Shown piece after piece: positions 26,879 through 34,645 of a stretch of DNA of 64,000 nt (position 1 is its first letter; each line of letters opens with the position of its first letter). A program made the translations under genes and the position numbers. This DNA comes from Limisphaera sp026417315 (GTDB lineage Bacteria > Verrucomicrobiota > Verrucomicrobiia > Limisphaerales > Limisphaeraceae): assembly GCF_049537125.1 (NCBI RefSeq), contig NZ_JBMVQY010000001.1:558001-622000 (forward strand), in the 5' to 3' direction. The notes under the pieces were generated by a model. It had not been told where the DNA came from and made no database searches. It was given only the letters and a program-made list of their open reading frames with translations.

Positions 26879-27199
26879 TCACGCCGAGGCCGCTCGCGCG
26901 TGGTAGATCACCTTGCCCAGGACGTCCACGGTGTCGACGATGCCGATCACCACCGCATCCACCGGGGCATCGCGCATGCCCGGCGCCAAACGGGCGGAAC
27001 TGCCCTGCGTGAACATCACCATCTCCCCCACCCCGGCGCCCACACTGTCCACCGCGACGATGGTGTTGACACCGGGCCGGAACCGGGTGGGGTCCTTTTC
27101 GTCCACCAACTGCGGCCGCAGCAGGAGCAACTTGCGACCCTGCATGTTGGGGTCCTTTTTGGTGGCGACCACCGTGCCTTCGACGCGGGCCAGGAACAT
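26879..27199 (-). CDS. BMC-P shell vertex protein (EutN/CcmL family), copy 3
   Basis: A 106-residue vertex protein. Signature pieces: MFLARVEGTVVATKKDPNMQ, GRKLLLLRPQLVDEKD, TIVAVDSVGAGVGEMVMFTQ, GSSAR, then VDAVVIGIVDTVDV. This is the most canonical EutN-like of the three copies (intact GAGxGExV and QGSSAR). It is separated from BMC-H copy 1 by 84 bp that contain a 14-bp palindrome CCGGGTCGACCCGG at 27222-27235. Confidence 0.95.
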   Translation of the reverse strand: MFLARVEGTVVATKKDPNMQGRKLLLLRPQLVDEKDPTRFRPGVNTIVAVDSVGAGVGEMVMFTQGSSARLAPGMRDAPVDAVVIGIVDTVDVLGKVIYHARAASA

Positions 27200-27283
27200 G
27201 GGTTGGGAGCCGGTGGGACCGCCGGGTCGACCCGGTGGGGCGCACCCACCCGGACGCCGACGGTCGGTGCGGAGAACATTGCG

Positions 27284-27568
27284 CTACTTCTTCTTGGGCA
27301 GCACCGCGTCCACGTCCGGATGGGGGCGCGCAATCACATGGACGCTGACCAGCTCGCCCTTGATGGCCTTGATGGCCTGGGCGCCGGCGTCCGTGGCGGC
27401 CTTGACCGCGGCCACGTCGCCGACCACCACGGCCGTCACCAGTGCGTTGCCCACCTGCATCATGGGCCCGGCCAATTCCACGTTGGCGGCCTTGAGCATC
27501 GCGTCGGTCCCTTCGACCAACGCCACCAGGCCCCGGGTTTCGATCATGCCGATTGCTTGTTGTGCCAT
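27284..27568 (-). CDS. BMC-H shell hexamer protein, copy 1 (atypical pore loop)
   Basis: A 94-residue shell protein forming hexagonal tiles. N-terminus MAQQAIGMIETRGLVALVEG, core ANVELAGPMMQ, then VGDVAAVKAATDAGAQAIKA, and end VSVHVIARPHPDVDAVLPKKK. The central pore loop reads Q-V-G-N-A, whereas copies 2 and 3 have the usual G-S-G and G-G-G. That would place Asn at the pore and probably changes what passes. Start codon context is nearly identical to copy 2, so they are recent paralogs. Confidence 0.95.
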   Translation of the reverse strand: MAQQAIGMIETRGLVALVEGTDAMLKAANVELAGPMMQVGNALVTAVVVGDVAAVKAATDAGAQAIKAIKGELVSVHVIARPHPDVDAVLPKKK

Positions 27569-27589
27569 AGGTGTTGTTGTGCTGAGAGT

Positions 27590-28825
27590 TCAGTTGGTTG
27601 CAGAAATCCGCGCGGAGAGGGCGGAACTCCGGCCGCCGGCACCGCAGGATTCCAAGTGCCGTTTGACCTCGCGCGCCACCACCAATTCCTCGTTGGTGGG
27701 GATCACCCAGACCTGTACGCGCGACCGGTCCGAGCTGATCCGGGCTTCCGCGGACCGAACCTGGTCATTTCGGGTCGGGTCCAGCTCGATTCCGAGCTCC
27801 GCCCAGCCCTCGCAAATGGCCGCGCGCAGGCCGGGTTGGTTCTCCCCGATGCCTGCCGTGAACACCAGGGCCTCCGCCCCGCCCAACTGGGCCAGCGCAG
27901 CCCCGATGTAGTGGCGGGCGGAATGCACCCACACATCCAACGCCAGGCGGGCACCCGCATGCCCCTGCGCAGCAGCCGCCAGCAGGTCCCGAATGTCGTT
28001 GGACAACCCGCTCAACCCCTTGAGGCCGCTTTCCCGGCAGAGTTGACGCTCGACTTCCTCGAGACTCAGGCCCAGCGTGCGCATCACCAACGGGATGGCG
28101 AAGCTGTCCAGGTCCCCGACTCGATTGTTGTGCGGCAGCCCGGATTGCGGGCTGAGCCCGAGGCTGTTGCCCAGCGCCAGCCCGTCCCGCAGGGGCGTCA
28201 CACTGGAGCTGCCACCCAGATGACAGGAGATCACCCGCAGCGGCGGGCCGGAGACGGGCAGGCGCCCGCCGTCCACGTAGAGGTTGCGCACGCGAGCCGC
28301 CACGTCCGGCCGGCCCAGCAACTCCGCCGACCGTTCCGCGATGTACTTGTGGCTGGCTCCATGGAATCCCAGGCGCCGCACCCCGGCCGCACGCCAGCGC
28401 TCGGGCACTGCATACTCCATGGCCGCCGGCGGGGCCCACTGGTAAAACGCCGTTTCGAACAGCGCCACCATCGGGACCTGGGGCAGCCGTTGACCGAACA
28501 GGCGCATCCCGAGCACGTAGGGCGGATTGTGCGCCGGCGCCAGGCAGTTCCATTCCTCCATGGCGCGCAAGACTTCCTCGGTGACCCGCACGCAACCGGT
28601 GATGCCCCTGGCCACCACTGCCTTGAACCCCACGGCAGCCAGGTCGCCGTCCGACCGTACGTGACCGGCTTCGGCCAACTGCCGCAGACAAGTCTCGATG
28701 GCCCCTGCATAATCGGAGACCCGCTCCAGGGCGCCCCGATGCAGCAGCCGCTCCGCGCCGTCCGAAAGGTCGAACAGCCGCCATTTGAGCGACGTGCTGC
28801 CCAGATTGGCCACCAGGATTCTCAT
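27590..28825 (-). CDS. ackA: Acetate kinase-like enzyme of the BMC operon
   Basis: 411 residues. Expected role: acyl phosphate + ADP -> carboxylate + ATP, after PduL. The fold and most active-site elements are there: NLGSTSLKWR (phosphate loop), LAPAHNP, GFHGASHKYIAE, SCHLGGSSSV, and FTAGIGENQP. Two key places differ from standard AckA. The essential Asp in 'FDTAFHQ' is Glu here (PMVALFETAFYQW), and the 'GHRVVHGG' block reads GFKAVVARG (Arg to Lys by my alignment). 'MGTRSGDIDP' is PHNNRVGDLDSF, which keeps the Arg. It may be a lactate/propionate kinase with altered activity. ATG 28825 starts the conserved sequence. Confidence 0.85.
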   Translation of the reverse strand: MRILVANLGSTSLKWRLFDLSDGAERLLHRGALERVSDYAGAIETCLRQLAEAGHVRSDGDLAAVGFKAVVARGITGCVRVTEEVLRAMEEWNCLAPAHNPPYVLGMRLFGQRLPQVPMVALFETAFYQWAPPAAMEYAVPERWRAAGVRRLGFHGASHKYIAERSAELLGRPDVAARVRNLYVDGGRLPVSGPPLRVISCHLGGSSSVTPLRDGLALGNSLGLSPQSGLPHNNRVGDLDSFAIPLVMRTLGLSLEEVERQLCRESGLKGLSGLSNDIRDLLAAAAQGHAGARLALDVWVHSARHYIGAALAQLGGAEALVFTAGIGENQPGLRAAICEGWAELGIELDPTRNDQVRSAEARISSDRSRVQVWVIPTNEELVVAREVKRHLESCGAGGRSSALSARISATN

Positions 28826-28966
28826 GCGCCACCAGAGGAAGTCACCGCCACGAGAGGCATTTTTCCCTGCGCGGGCGCAGCCCGCCGGCGAGCCCGAAGC
28901 CCGAGCGCACGCACCGGGGACGCCCCGACGCACCCGGGCCGCCGCCCACGGGCTGTCGGGCCCGGC

Positions 28967-29245
28967 TCACTGCAGCCACTTGCCCAGTCCCGACAACCCC
29001 TCATGCGGCCGCGGAATGACCTGGACGCTGATGACCTGGCCGACCTGCGCCGCTGCGGCCGCCCCGGCATCCGTAGCCGCTTTCACCGCGGCCACGTCAC
29101 CCCGGAAAAAGGCGGTGACGTATCCGCTGCCGATCTTCTCCCAACCGGTCAGCGTGACATTCGCAGCCTTCAGGGCCGCATCCGCCGCTTCCAACAGGGC
29201 GCAGAGGCCCTTGCATTCGATCATGCCGACTGCTTGCTGTGCCAT
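28967..29245 (-). CDS. BMC-H shell hexamer protein, copy 2
   Basis: 92 residues. MAQQAVGMIECKGLCALLEA, ADAALKAANVTLTGWEKIGS (pore loop K-I-G-S-G), GDVAAVKAATDAGAAAAAQV, ending VISVQVIPRPHEGLSGLGKW. The G-S-G pore is the classical small polar pore thought to admit diol-type substrates. Its first 12 codons match copy 1 almost base for base, and both have GTTGTTG just upstream. No Shine-Dalgarno site is visible. Confidence 0.95.
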   Translation of the reverse strand: MAQQAVGMIECKGLCALLEAADAALKAANVTLTGWEKIGSGYVTAFFRGDVAAVKAATDAGAAAAAQVGQVISVQVIPRPHEGLSGLGKWLQ

Positions 29246-29278
29246 AAGCGTTGTTGCTCCAAGCGTCCCTGGTTCCCT

Positions 29279-29578
29279 TCAGCCACCTTTGCCCGTCTTG
29301 TTGGAGGTTTCCCCAACAAAGACGGCCAACAGATCTTCGTGAGGTCGGGCGATGATGTGGGCACTGACCAGCTCGCCCACCTTGCCGGCTGCCTTGGCCC
29401 CGGCGTCCACCGCCGCCTTGACACTGCCCACGTCCCCACGACACAGGACCGTGATCAGTCCGCCGCCAATGGGGATGGTTTTGACCAGGCTCACGTTGGC
29501 CGCCTTGACCATGGCATCGCTGGCCTCGACGCTGCCCACGTAGCCCTTGGTTTCGATCATGCCGAGTGCTTCGCTCAT
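29279..29578 (-). CDS. BMC-H shell hexamer protein, copy 3
   Basis: 99 residues from ATG 29578: MSEALGMIETKGYVGSVEAS, core VSLVKTIPIGGGLITVLCRG (pore loop I-G-G-G), DVGSVKAAVDAGAKAAGKVG, then VSAHIIARPHEDLLAVFVGE and a short Thr/Lys/Gly tail. This is the most EutM/PduA-like of the three. The ATG is preceded by GGAAACCGGAGACGACTCT, a GGAG site 10 nt away. It is the first shell gene after pduL and so probably the most abundant. Confidence 0.95.
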   Translation of the reverse strand: MSEALGMIETKGYVGSVEASDAMVKAANVSLVKTIPIGGGLITVLCRGDVGSVKAAVDAGAKAAGKVGELVSAHIIARPHEDLLAVFVGETSNKTGKGG

Positions 29579-29631
29579 AGAGTCGTCTCCGGTTTCCTCC
29601 TTGCGGGAACCCATCCCGGGCCCCCGCCGGT

Positions 29632-30312
29632 TCACGCTTTCAAAAGCTCACAGGGCGTGTGCGGCTGCAGATTGCAGGCGTTGCCCTCGTCGGTGTCCAA
29701 ATGCACCTCCAATCGAAAGGCCGGATCCACCCGCGCCAGCACCTTCTCGAACACCAGACCGCAATCGCCGCCCACTTTCAGGCGCATGTAGTCGCCATTC
29801 TTGACCCCGTAGAACGCCGCATCATCCGGATGCATGTGCACGTGTCGGGCGGCCCGGATCACCCCCTCTTTCAGTTCATAAAACCCGGCCGGCCCCATCA
29901 ACATGCATCCCGGCGTGCCCTTGATGTCCCCGGACAACCGCAAGGGCACGTCGAACCCCAGGGCAATGGCGTCCGTAAACGCCAGCTCCACCTGGTTGAG
30001 GGACCGACAGGGGCCCAGGATCCGAAGGTTGGAAATCACGCGGCTGCGCGGGCCAATCAGGGTCACCGTTTCCTGAGCAGCGAACTGGCCCTCCTGGTAA
30101 AGCCACTTCAGGACCCGCAGCTGGTAGCCCTTGCCAAAAAGGGCCTCGACCGCTTCCTGGGTCAGGTGACAGTGTCGGGCGCTGATGTTCACCACCAGCG
30201 GGTTCGGCGCCTGAGCAATGCGCGGCAAAGGCTTGCCCAAGCGCGTGTACACGGCCTGGCGCACCCAATGCTCAACCACCGCACGCGGCGGCGCTGATAC
30301 GGCTCCTGTCAT
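29632..30312 (-). CDS. pduL: BMC phosphotransacylase PduL
   Basis: 226 residues. Transfers the acyl group from acyl-CoA to phosphate, regenerating CoA inside the shell. N-terminal helix AVVEHWVRQAVYTRLG (residues 11-26) is a probable encapsulation peptide. The tandem beta-barrel carries zinc-ligand motifs ISARHCHLTQ (H47, H49) and ARHVHMHPDDAAFYG, as in Rhodopseudomonas PduL. The C-terminal FRLEVHLDTDEGNACNLQ is also conserved. It is first in the operon; the predicted promoter lies only about 11 nt upstream, implying a very short leader. Confidence 0.95.
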   Translation of the reverse strand: MTGAVSAPPRAVVEHWVRQAVYTRLGKPLPRIAQAPNPLVVNISARHCHLTQEAVEALFGKGYQLRVLKWLYQEGQFAAQETVTLIGPRSRVISNLRILGPCRSLNQVELAFTDAIALGFDVPLRLSGDIKGTPGCMLMGPAGFYELKEGVIRAARHVHMHPDDAAFYGVKNGDYMRLKVGGDCGLVFEKVLARVDPAFRLEVHLDTDEGNACNLQPHTPCELLKA

Positions 30313-30323
30313 AATCCGCCAAA

Positions 30324-30352
30324 ACTACAGCACGAACGAGCGGAGTTGTCAA
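30324..30352 (-). promoter_or_regulatory. Promoter of the BMC operon
   Basis: Minus-strand TTGACA (30352-30347), a 17-bp spacer, then TGTAGT (30329-30324). The -10 ends 11 nt before the pduL ATG. The region is AT-rich relative to its surroundings. Confidence 0.7.
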
Positions 30353-30399
30353 CAAAATTCTTGCATAATCTCGCACAATCTTTCAGATTCGAGCACGAA
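30330..30399. promoter_or_regulatory. Candidate DeoR operators between pduL and its regulator
   Basis: Three near-direct repeats: GCACGAA at 30330-30336 (inside the promoter spacer), GCACAAT at 30373-30379 and GCACGAA at 30393-30399 (touching the regulator ATG). Spacings are 43 and 20 bp, close to whole helical turns. DeoR-family repressors commonly bind short direct repeats, so binding here would repress both directions. Confidence 0.45.
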
Positions 30400-31208
30400 T
30401 GACTGCGCAAGAACGTCAGCACCGCATCGAGGAGTACCTTCAGAAGGTCGAGTTTGCCTCCCTGGACGAGCTGGCGAAGACATTCGGTGTCTCGTTGTCC
30501 ACAATTCGCCGGGACCTGACGTTGCTGGAGGCGGCCGGCACGGTCAAACGCACCCACGGCGGGGCACGCATTCTAACCCCGAAAAGCGACGAATTCACCT
30601 TTTCCGCTCGCGACACGCATCAACTGGCAGAAAAGGAAGCCATCGGGAAGGCCTGTGCCGCGCTGGTCCATCCCAATCAAAGCCTGATCCTGGATGCGGG
30701 GACCACGGTCTATCACGTGGCCCGGTACCTGGAAGAGAAGGCCCCCCAGATCGTGACGAATTCGTTGCCGGTGGCCAACTTGTTCGCTTCCGCCAACCGG
30801 GTGGAACTGGTCTTGAGCGGCGGAGTGCTTTATCCGCGCCTGGGGGTCCTGGTGGGGCCCCTGGCCGTGGAGACCTTTTCCAAGATTCACGCAGACGTGG
30901 CGATCATGAGCGCCGGGGGCATCACCTTGGAGGGCCTGACCAACTCGCACAGTCTGTTGGTCGACATCCAGCGGGCGATGATTCGTGCCGCCGCACGTGT
31001 CATCATGTGTCTCGATCACACCAAGTTCGGTCGGCGGTCGCTGGCACTTCTGTGTGACCTGGAGCCGATCGACGTGGTGGTCACCGACAGCGGTGCCCCG
31101 GCGGAGCTTGTGGAGGGACTTCGCAGCAAGGGGATCGAAGTGGTGGTGGCCCCGGTTTCCGGCGGTCAGGAGGCCGCCACTCCACCGGCCTCTTCGTCGA
31201 GCGGATAA
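30399..31208 (+). CDS. DeoR/GlpR-family transcriptional regulator of the BMC operon
   Basis: 269 residues. N-terminal DeoR winged helix-turn-helix (RQHRIEEYLQKVEFASLDEL, then AKTFGVSLSTIRRDLTLLEA, then AGTVKRTHGGAR). Then the DeoR sensor domain, a sugar-phosphate-isomerase-like fold with LILDAGTTVYHVARYL, IVTNSLPVANLF, VELVLSGGVLYPRLGVLVGP and ADVAIMSAGGITLEGLTNSH. Such regulators usually release DNA on binding a phosphorylated sugar, here probably fuculose- or rhamnulose-phosphate (inference). Divergent from pduL with an 86-bp shared control region. The C-terminus is Ala/Ser/Pro-rich. Confidence 0.93.
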   Translation: MTAQERQHRIEEYLQKVEFASLDELAKTFGVSLSTIRRDLTLLEAAGTVKRTHGGARILTPKSDEFTFSARDTHQLAEKEAIGKACAALVHPNQSLILDAGTTVYHVARYLEEKAPQIVTNSLPVANLFASANRVELVLSGGVLYPRLGVLVGPLAVETFSKIHADVAIMSAGGITLEGLTNSHSLLVDIQRAMIRAAARVIMCLDHTKFGRRSLALLCDLEPIDVVVTDSGAPAELVEGLRSKGIEVVVAPVSGGQEAATPPASSSSG

Positions 31209-32275
31209 CCGCCCGGTTGCGCGGGGCTTTCGAACTCCGGCTCTCGATCGCTTGCATTGGTCCGTCCGCGCGAAGAAGCCGCTAACACCAAATTCGACCT
31301 CGGGCTCTTGGAGCGAAGGCCGCGGGCTCACGGTCAAGGCCGGCCGGTGTTCCGCTCTGCGGGCAACAGGCTCCCGGTGATCCATGCCCCCTTGGGTCCG
31401 GCCATCCGGATTCGCGCCGACGAGAGTCACGGCACAACCGGGCCTTCCCATGGGTGCCTTTCCGTGGGTGGGCACGAGATTCAAGCATCCTGCCGAAACG
31501 CCGTTTTCTTCCGGCTTTTTCGTGGCCGAGGATGCCCTCAGATTCCACCGACTCTGAGCAGCGGCCAAAACCTGTGAAGCACCGCACAGCGGAGCTGCGG
31601 CACCGGGGCCGCTGCCTGCTCATCGGTGCGTCCGACACGCTTCCAAAACCGCCCCATGCGAATTCATCCCCGCCAAAACCAACACGGGTCGGAAGGTGTT
31701 CGCGCCGTCGGCAGGCCTAACTTTGCGCCCGCGGGGCGTGCATCCACCAGCCCGAGCGAGCGCCCTGGACAAAACCGGATTGCTCGATCCGGGATGAATG
31801 GTTCCGGTTTTGGCGCGCCGTACGTCTGCGCCCGCGGAGTAGGAATTCAGCAGCCCGGGCGCCGACTTGATTAACCGCGTTCCGCCATTCTTCCCGCCCT
31901 GACGGGGCGCAGGTCCGGTGTGGCAGGCCCGACTGCCGCGATGGGAGGCCACGGGTTGCGCCGGTTCAGGGCGCGGCCGGTTTGGAGAGACCCATTGCTC
32001 GGGTGCGTTTCCGCCGGAAAGGTGGATGGGATGCTCTGTCGGCGCGTGCATGACCAGTGCGATCCGTAAACAGTGCAGGGCCCATTTCCTTTGCCGGGTC
32101 CCCGGTTCAAGGTCGCCGAGGAAAATGCTGTTCTCCGCTCGGCCGGCCCGTGCCGAGGACGTCGGGGATAAGGCCGAGCTTTTGCCGGCACCCGGGACCT
32201 GGAGTGGGCCGCCCGCCGAATTCTCATCCATTTTGCGCTTGGCCCTTGAGAGGCGGCGGCCATCATGGCGGGTCT
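31209..32275. other. Gene-poor intergenic span upstream of argG
   Basis: About 1.07 kb between the DeoR-family gene and argG. Frames on both strands are open but compositionally shadow-like. No terminator with a U-run follows the regulator, and no repeat or RNA gene was recognised. Confidence 0.45.
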
Positions 32276-33565
32276 ATGAAGATCGTGCTGGCATACTCGG
32301 GTGGACTGGACACATCGGTGATCCTGGCCTGGCTCAAGGAGCATTATCAGGCCGAAATCATCGCGTTTTGCGCAAACATTGGGCAGGAGGAAGAGCTGCG
32401 GGGGCTGAAAGCCAAGGCACTCCGGACCGGCGCCAGCAAATGCTACATCGAGGATCTGCAGGAGGAATTCGCGCGCGATTTTATCTTCCCCATGATCCAG
32501 GCCGGGGCCATTTACGAAGGCCAGTACTACCTGGGCACCAGCATCGCGCGGCCGTTGATCGCCAAGGCGATGATCGAGGTCGCGCGCAACGAAGGGGCCG
32601 AGGCGGTGGCGCACGGTGCGACCGGCAAGGGCAACGACCAGGTTCGGTTCGAGTTGACGGTGGCGGCCCTGGCCCCGGATTTGAAGGTGATCGCCCCGTG
32701 GCGCGATCCGGAGTTCCGTCGCCGGTTCCCGGGCCGCTCCGAAATGATCGCGTATTGCGAGCAAAAAGGCATCCCCGTCCAGGCCACCGCCAAGAAGCCA
32801 TACTCGATGGACCGGAACCTGATGCACATCTCCTACGAAGCGGGCATCCTCGAGGATCCGTGGATGGACGCCTTTGCCCCGGAGAACAAGGACATGTTCA
32901 AATTGTCGGTCGCCCCGGAGGACGCGCCGGACCAGCCGGAATACGTGACGCTGGAGTTTGAAAAGGGCATATGCGTGGCCGTGAACGGCCGGCGTCTGAC
33001 GCCTCTGGGGGTGATGAAAGTGCTCAACCGGTTGGGCGGCAAACACGGCATCGGGCGAGTGGACATGGTGGAGAACCGCTACGTGGGCATGAAGTCCAGG
33101 GGCGTGTACGAGACGCCCGGCGGAGCCATTCTCCACTTCGCCCATCGGCAGATGGAATCGCTCACCATGGACCGGGAAGTGATGCATCTTCGAGACAGCC
33201 TGATCCCCCGCTATGCCGAGCTGGTGTACTACGGGTACTGGTTCAGCCCCGAGCGCCTGGCGCTGCAGGCGTTCATTACCGAAAGTCAGAAAAACGTGAC
33301 CGGCACGGTTCGGCTGAAGCTGTACAAGGGCAACATCATGGTCGCCGGGCGCAAATCGCCGGTCAGCCTGTATCAACCCGCCATTGCCACCATGGAGGCC
33401 GATCCCACGCAGGCGTACAATCAGGACGACGCCACGGGATTCATTCGCCTCAACGCACTGCGTTTGAAGGTTGCGGCGCAAGTGCAAGGTCTGGGCGCAG
33501 GAGTCACGGGTGCCAAAGCGCCCGCCAAACCAGGGGGCACCGGGCGGAAGCGCCGCTCCCGTTGA
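32276..33565 (+). CDS. argG: Argininosuccinate synthase
   Basis: A 429-residue enzyme joining citrulline and aspartate with ATP in arginine synthesis. The ATP PP-loop is at the very N-terminus (MKIVLAYSGGLDTSVILAWL), followed by YYLGTSIARPLIAKAMIEVA, HGATGKGNDQVRFELTVAAL, and the tail YNQDDATGFIRLNALRLKVA. Length is typical; a 30-residue basic C-terminal tail (KAPAKPGGTGRKRRSR) is an addition. ATG 32276 is fixed by the PP-loop; a much longer upstream frame is a shadow. argH is not adjacent. Confidence 0.97.
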   Translation: MKIVLAYSGGLDTSVILAWLKEHYQAEIIAFCANIGQEEELRGLKAKALRTGASKCYIEDLQEEFARDFIFPMIQAGAIYEGQYYLGTSIARPLIAKAMIEVARNEGAEAVAHGATGKGNDQVRFELTVAALAPDLKVIAPWRDPEFRRRFPGRSEMIAYCEQKGIPVQATAKKPYSMDRNLMHISYEAGILEDPWMDAFAPENKDMFKLSVAPEDAPDQPEYVTLEFEKGICVAVNGRRLTPLGVMKVLNRLGGKHGIGRVDMVENRYVGMKSRGVYETPGGAILHFAHRQMESLTMDREVMHLRDSLIPRYAELVYYGYWFSPERLALQAFITESQKNVTGTVRLKLYKGNIMVAGRKSPVSLYQPAIATMEADPTQAYNQDDATGFIRLNALRLKVAAQVQGLGAGVTGAKAPAKPGGTGRKRRSR

Positions 33566-33669
33566 CCCGTCGGAGGGTCCGGATGCACAGGTGCGGCGCA
33601 GCTCCGCTCCCCGCACCGCACCGCGGGCACCTTGTTCCCCACGCGGGCCGGCTCTAGACTCGGGCTCCG

Positions 33670-34269
33670 ATGGATTCGGTCCCGAACGCCGATGCGGATC
33701 TGATGCTGCGCGTCAAGCGCGGGGATCGGGAGGCGTTCGAGACCCTGCTGCAGCGTCATGCGCCGGCAGTGCTGAACCTGGTGACGCGCACGCTGCAGGA
33801 CCCGGTCGAAGCCGAAGACATCACGCAGGCCGTCTTTGTGCAGGTCTGGAAATCGGCGCACCGGTACGAGCCGACTGCGCCGTTTCGCACGTGGTTGTTC
33901 ACCATCGCCCGCAACCTGTGTCTCAACGAACTGCGCCGTCGCGCGCGGCATCCGGCCGAGCCCTTGGAGCCACCCTCCGCAGAATCCGAGGCACCGCAGC
34001 GAACCCTGCCGGATCTGCACGCGGCCCCACCCACCGAGGCCCTCCTTCAGGCCGAGCTCGAAGAAAAGATCGAAGAGGCCATCGCGGCCCTGCCCGAGAA
34101 TCAGCGTACCGCGTTGCTGTTGTGTCGCCAGGGGGACTGGTCCTACGAGGAGATCGCTCAAGTGCTGGGATGTTCCATTTCCGCGACCAAGTCGCTGATC
34201 TTCCGGGCCCGGGAGACGCTCAAGCGGCGTCTGAAGCCCTATTTGCGCTCGGGTATCTGGGGACCGTAA
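33670..34269 (+). CDS. RNA polymerase sigma factor, ECF type
   Basis: 199 residues with only sigma regions 2 and 4. Region 2: DREAFETLLQRHAPAVLNLV, then EAEDITQAVFVQVWKSAHRY, then TWLFTIARNLCLNELRRRAR. Region 4: ALPENQRTALLLCRQGDWSY followed by EEIAQVLGCSISATKSLIFR. The linker between them is about 40 residues and acidic/Pro-rich. No anti-sigma gene is adjacent, so its control is not evident from context. A sulfatase gene follows after 376 bp. Confidence 0.93.
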   Translation: MDSVPNADADLMLRVKRGDREAFETLLQRHAPAVLNLVTRTLQDPVEAEDITQAVFVQVWKSAHRYEPTAPFRTWLFTIARNLCLNELRRRARHPAEPLEPPSAESEAPQRTLPDLHAAPPTEALLQAELEEKIEEAIAALPENQRTALLLCRQGDWSYEEIAQVLGCSISATKSLIFRARETLKRRLKPYLRSGIWGP

Positions 34270-34645
34270 TCCCGTGCCAGCCGGGCTCTGGCATGGCCGC
34301 ATTCCCGAAGACGCAATAGCAGGGAGCCGATGGGATGGCCCCGGCGTGAGTCATGCCTTGCGCGCCCGACCCGCAGCCCCGCTCCCTGCCCGCGCAACGC
34401 GATCCGTGCCACCCTGTTCGACCTGTCCCTCCCGGCCGACCCTGACAAGCCAGGTCTCGAAACCCGTGGCGAACTCTGCAGCGCAAACCAGTGGCACGGA
34501 CAGCCGAGGTTTGCGAATGCGAGTCCTCCGCACACAAGGGCGGGCCCAGCGCCAGGCATTTGACCCGGGTTGAAGTCCGAAAGGGCATGTGCGGCCCCGG
34601 TAAGGCTTGCCACCGGGAGCGCCCGGTCCGCACAATCCGGGCCTG
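34270..34645. other. Intergenic span with candidate sulfatase promoter
   Basis: About 375 bp without a recognisable gene. Near its end, TTGCCA (34607-34612) and CACAAT (34631-34636) are 18 bp apart and end 9 nt before the sulfatase ATG. This is a weak promoter candidate that would give an almost leaderless mRNA. Confidence 0.4.

Noticed and set aside
27222..27235. 14-bp palindrome CCGGGTCGACCCGG between shell genes as an operator
   Set aside because: High-GC palindromes of this length are expected by chance in such sequence; no promoter or second copy accompanies it.
24545..29791. A 1748-codon open frame on the plus strand opposite the BMC operon
   Set aside because: The minus strand encodes nine well-supported genes here. 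High GC at third positions removes stops from the opposite strand; the product has no domain and repeats shadow composition.
31871..33616. A 581-codon minus-strand frame across argG
   Set aside because: argG is unmistakable on the plus strand; the minus frame is its shadow.
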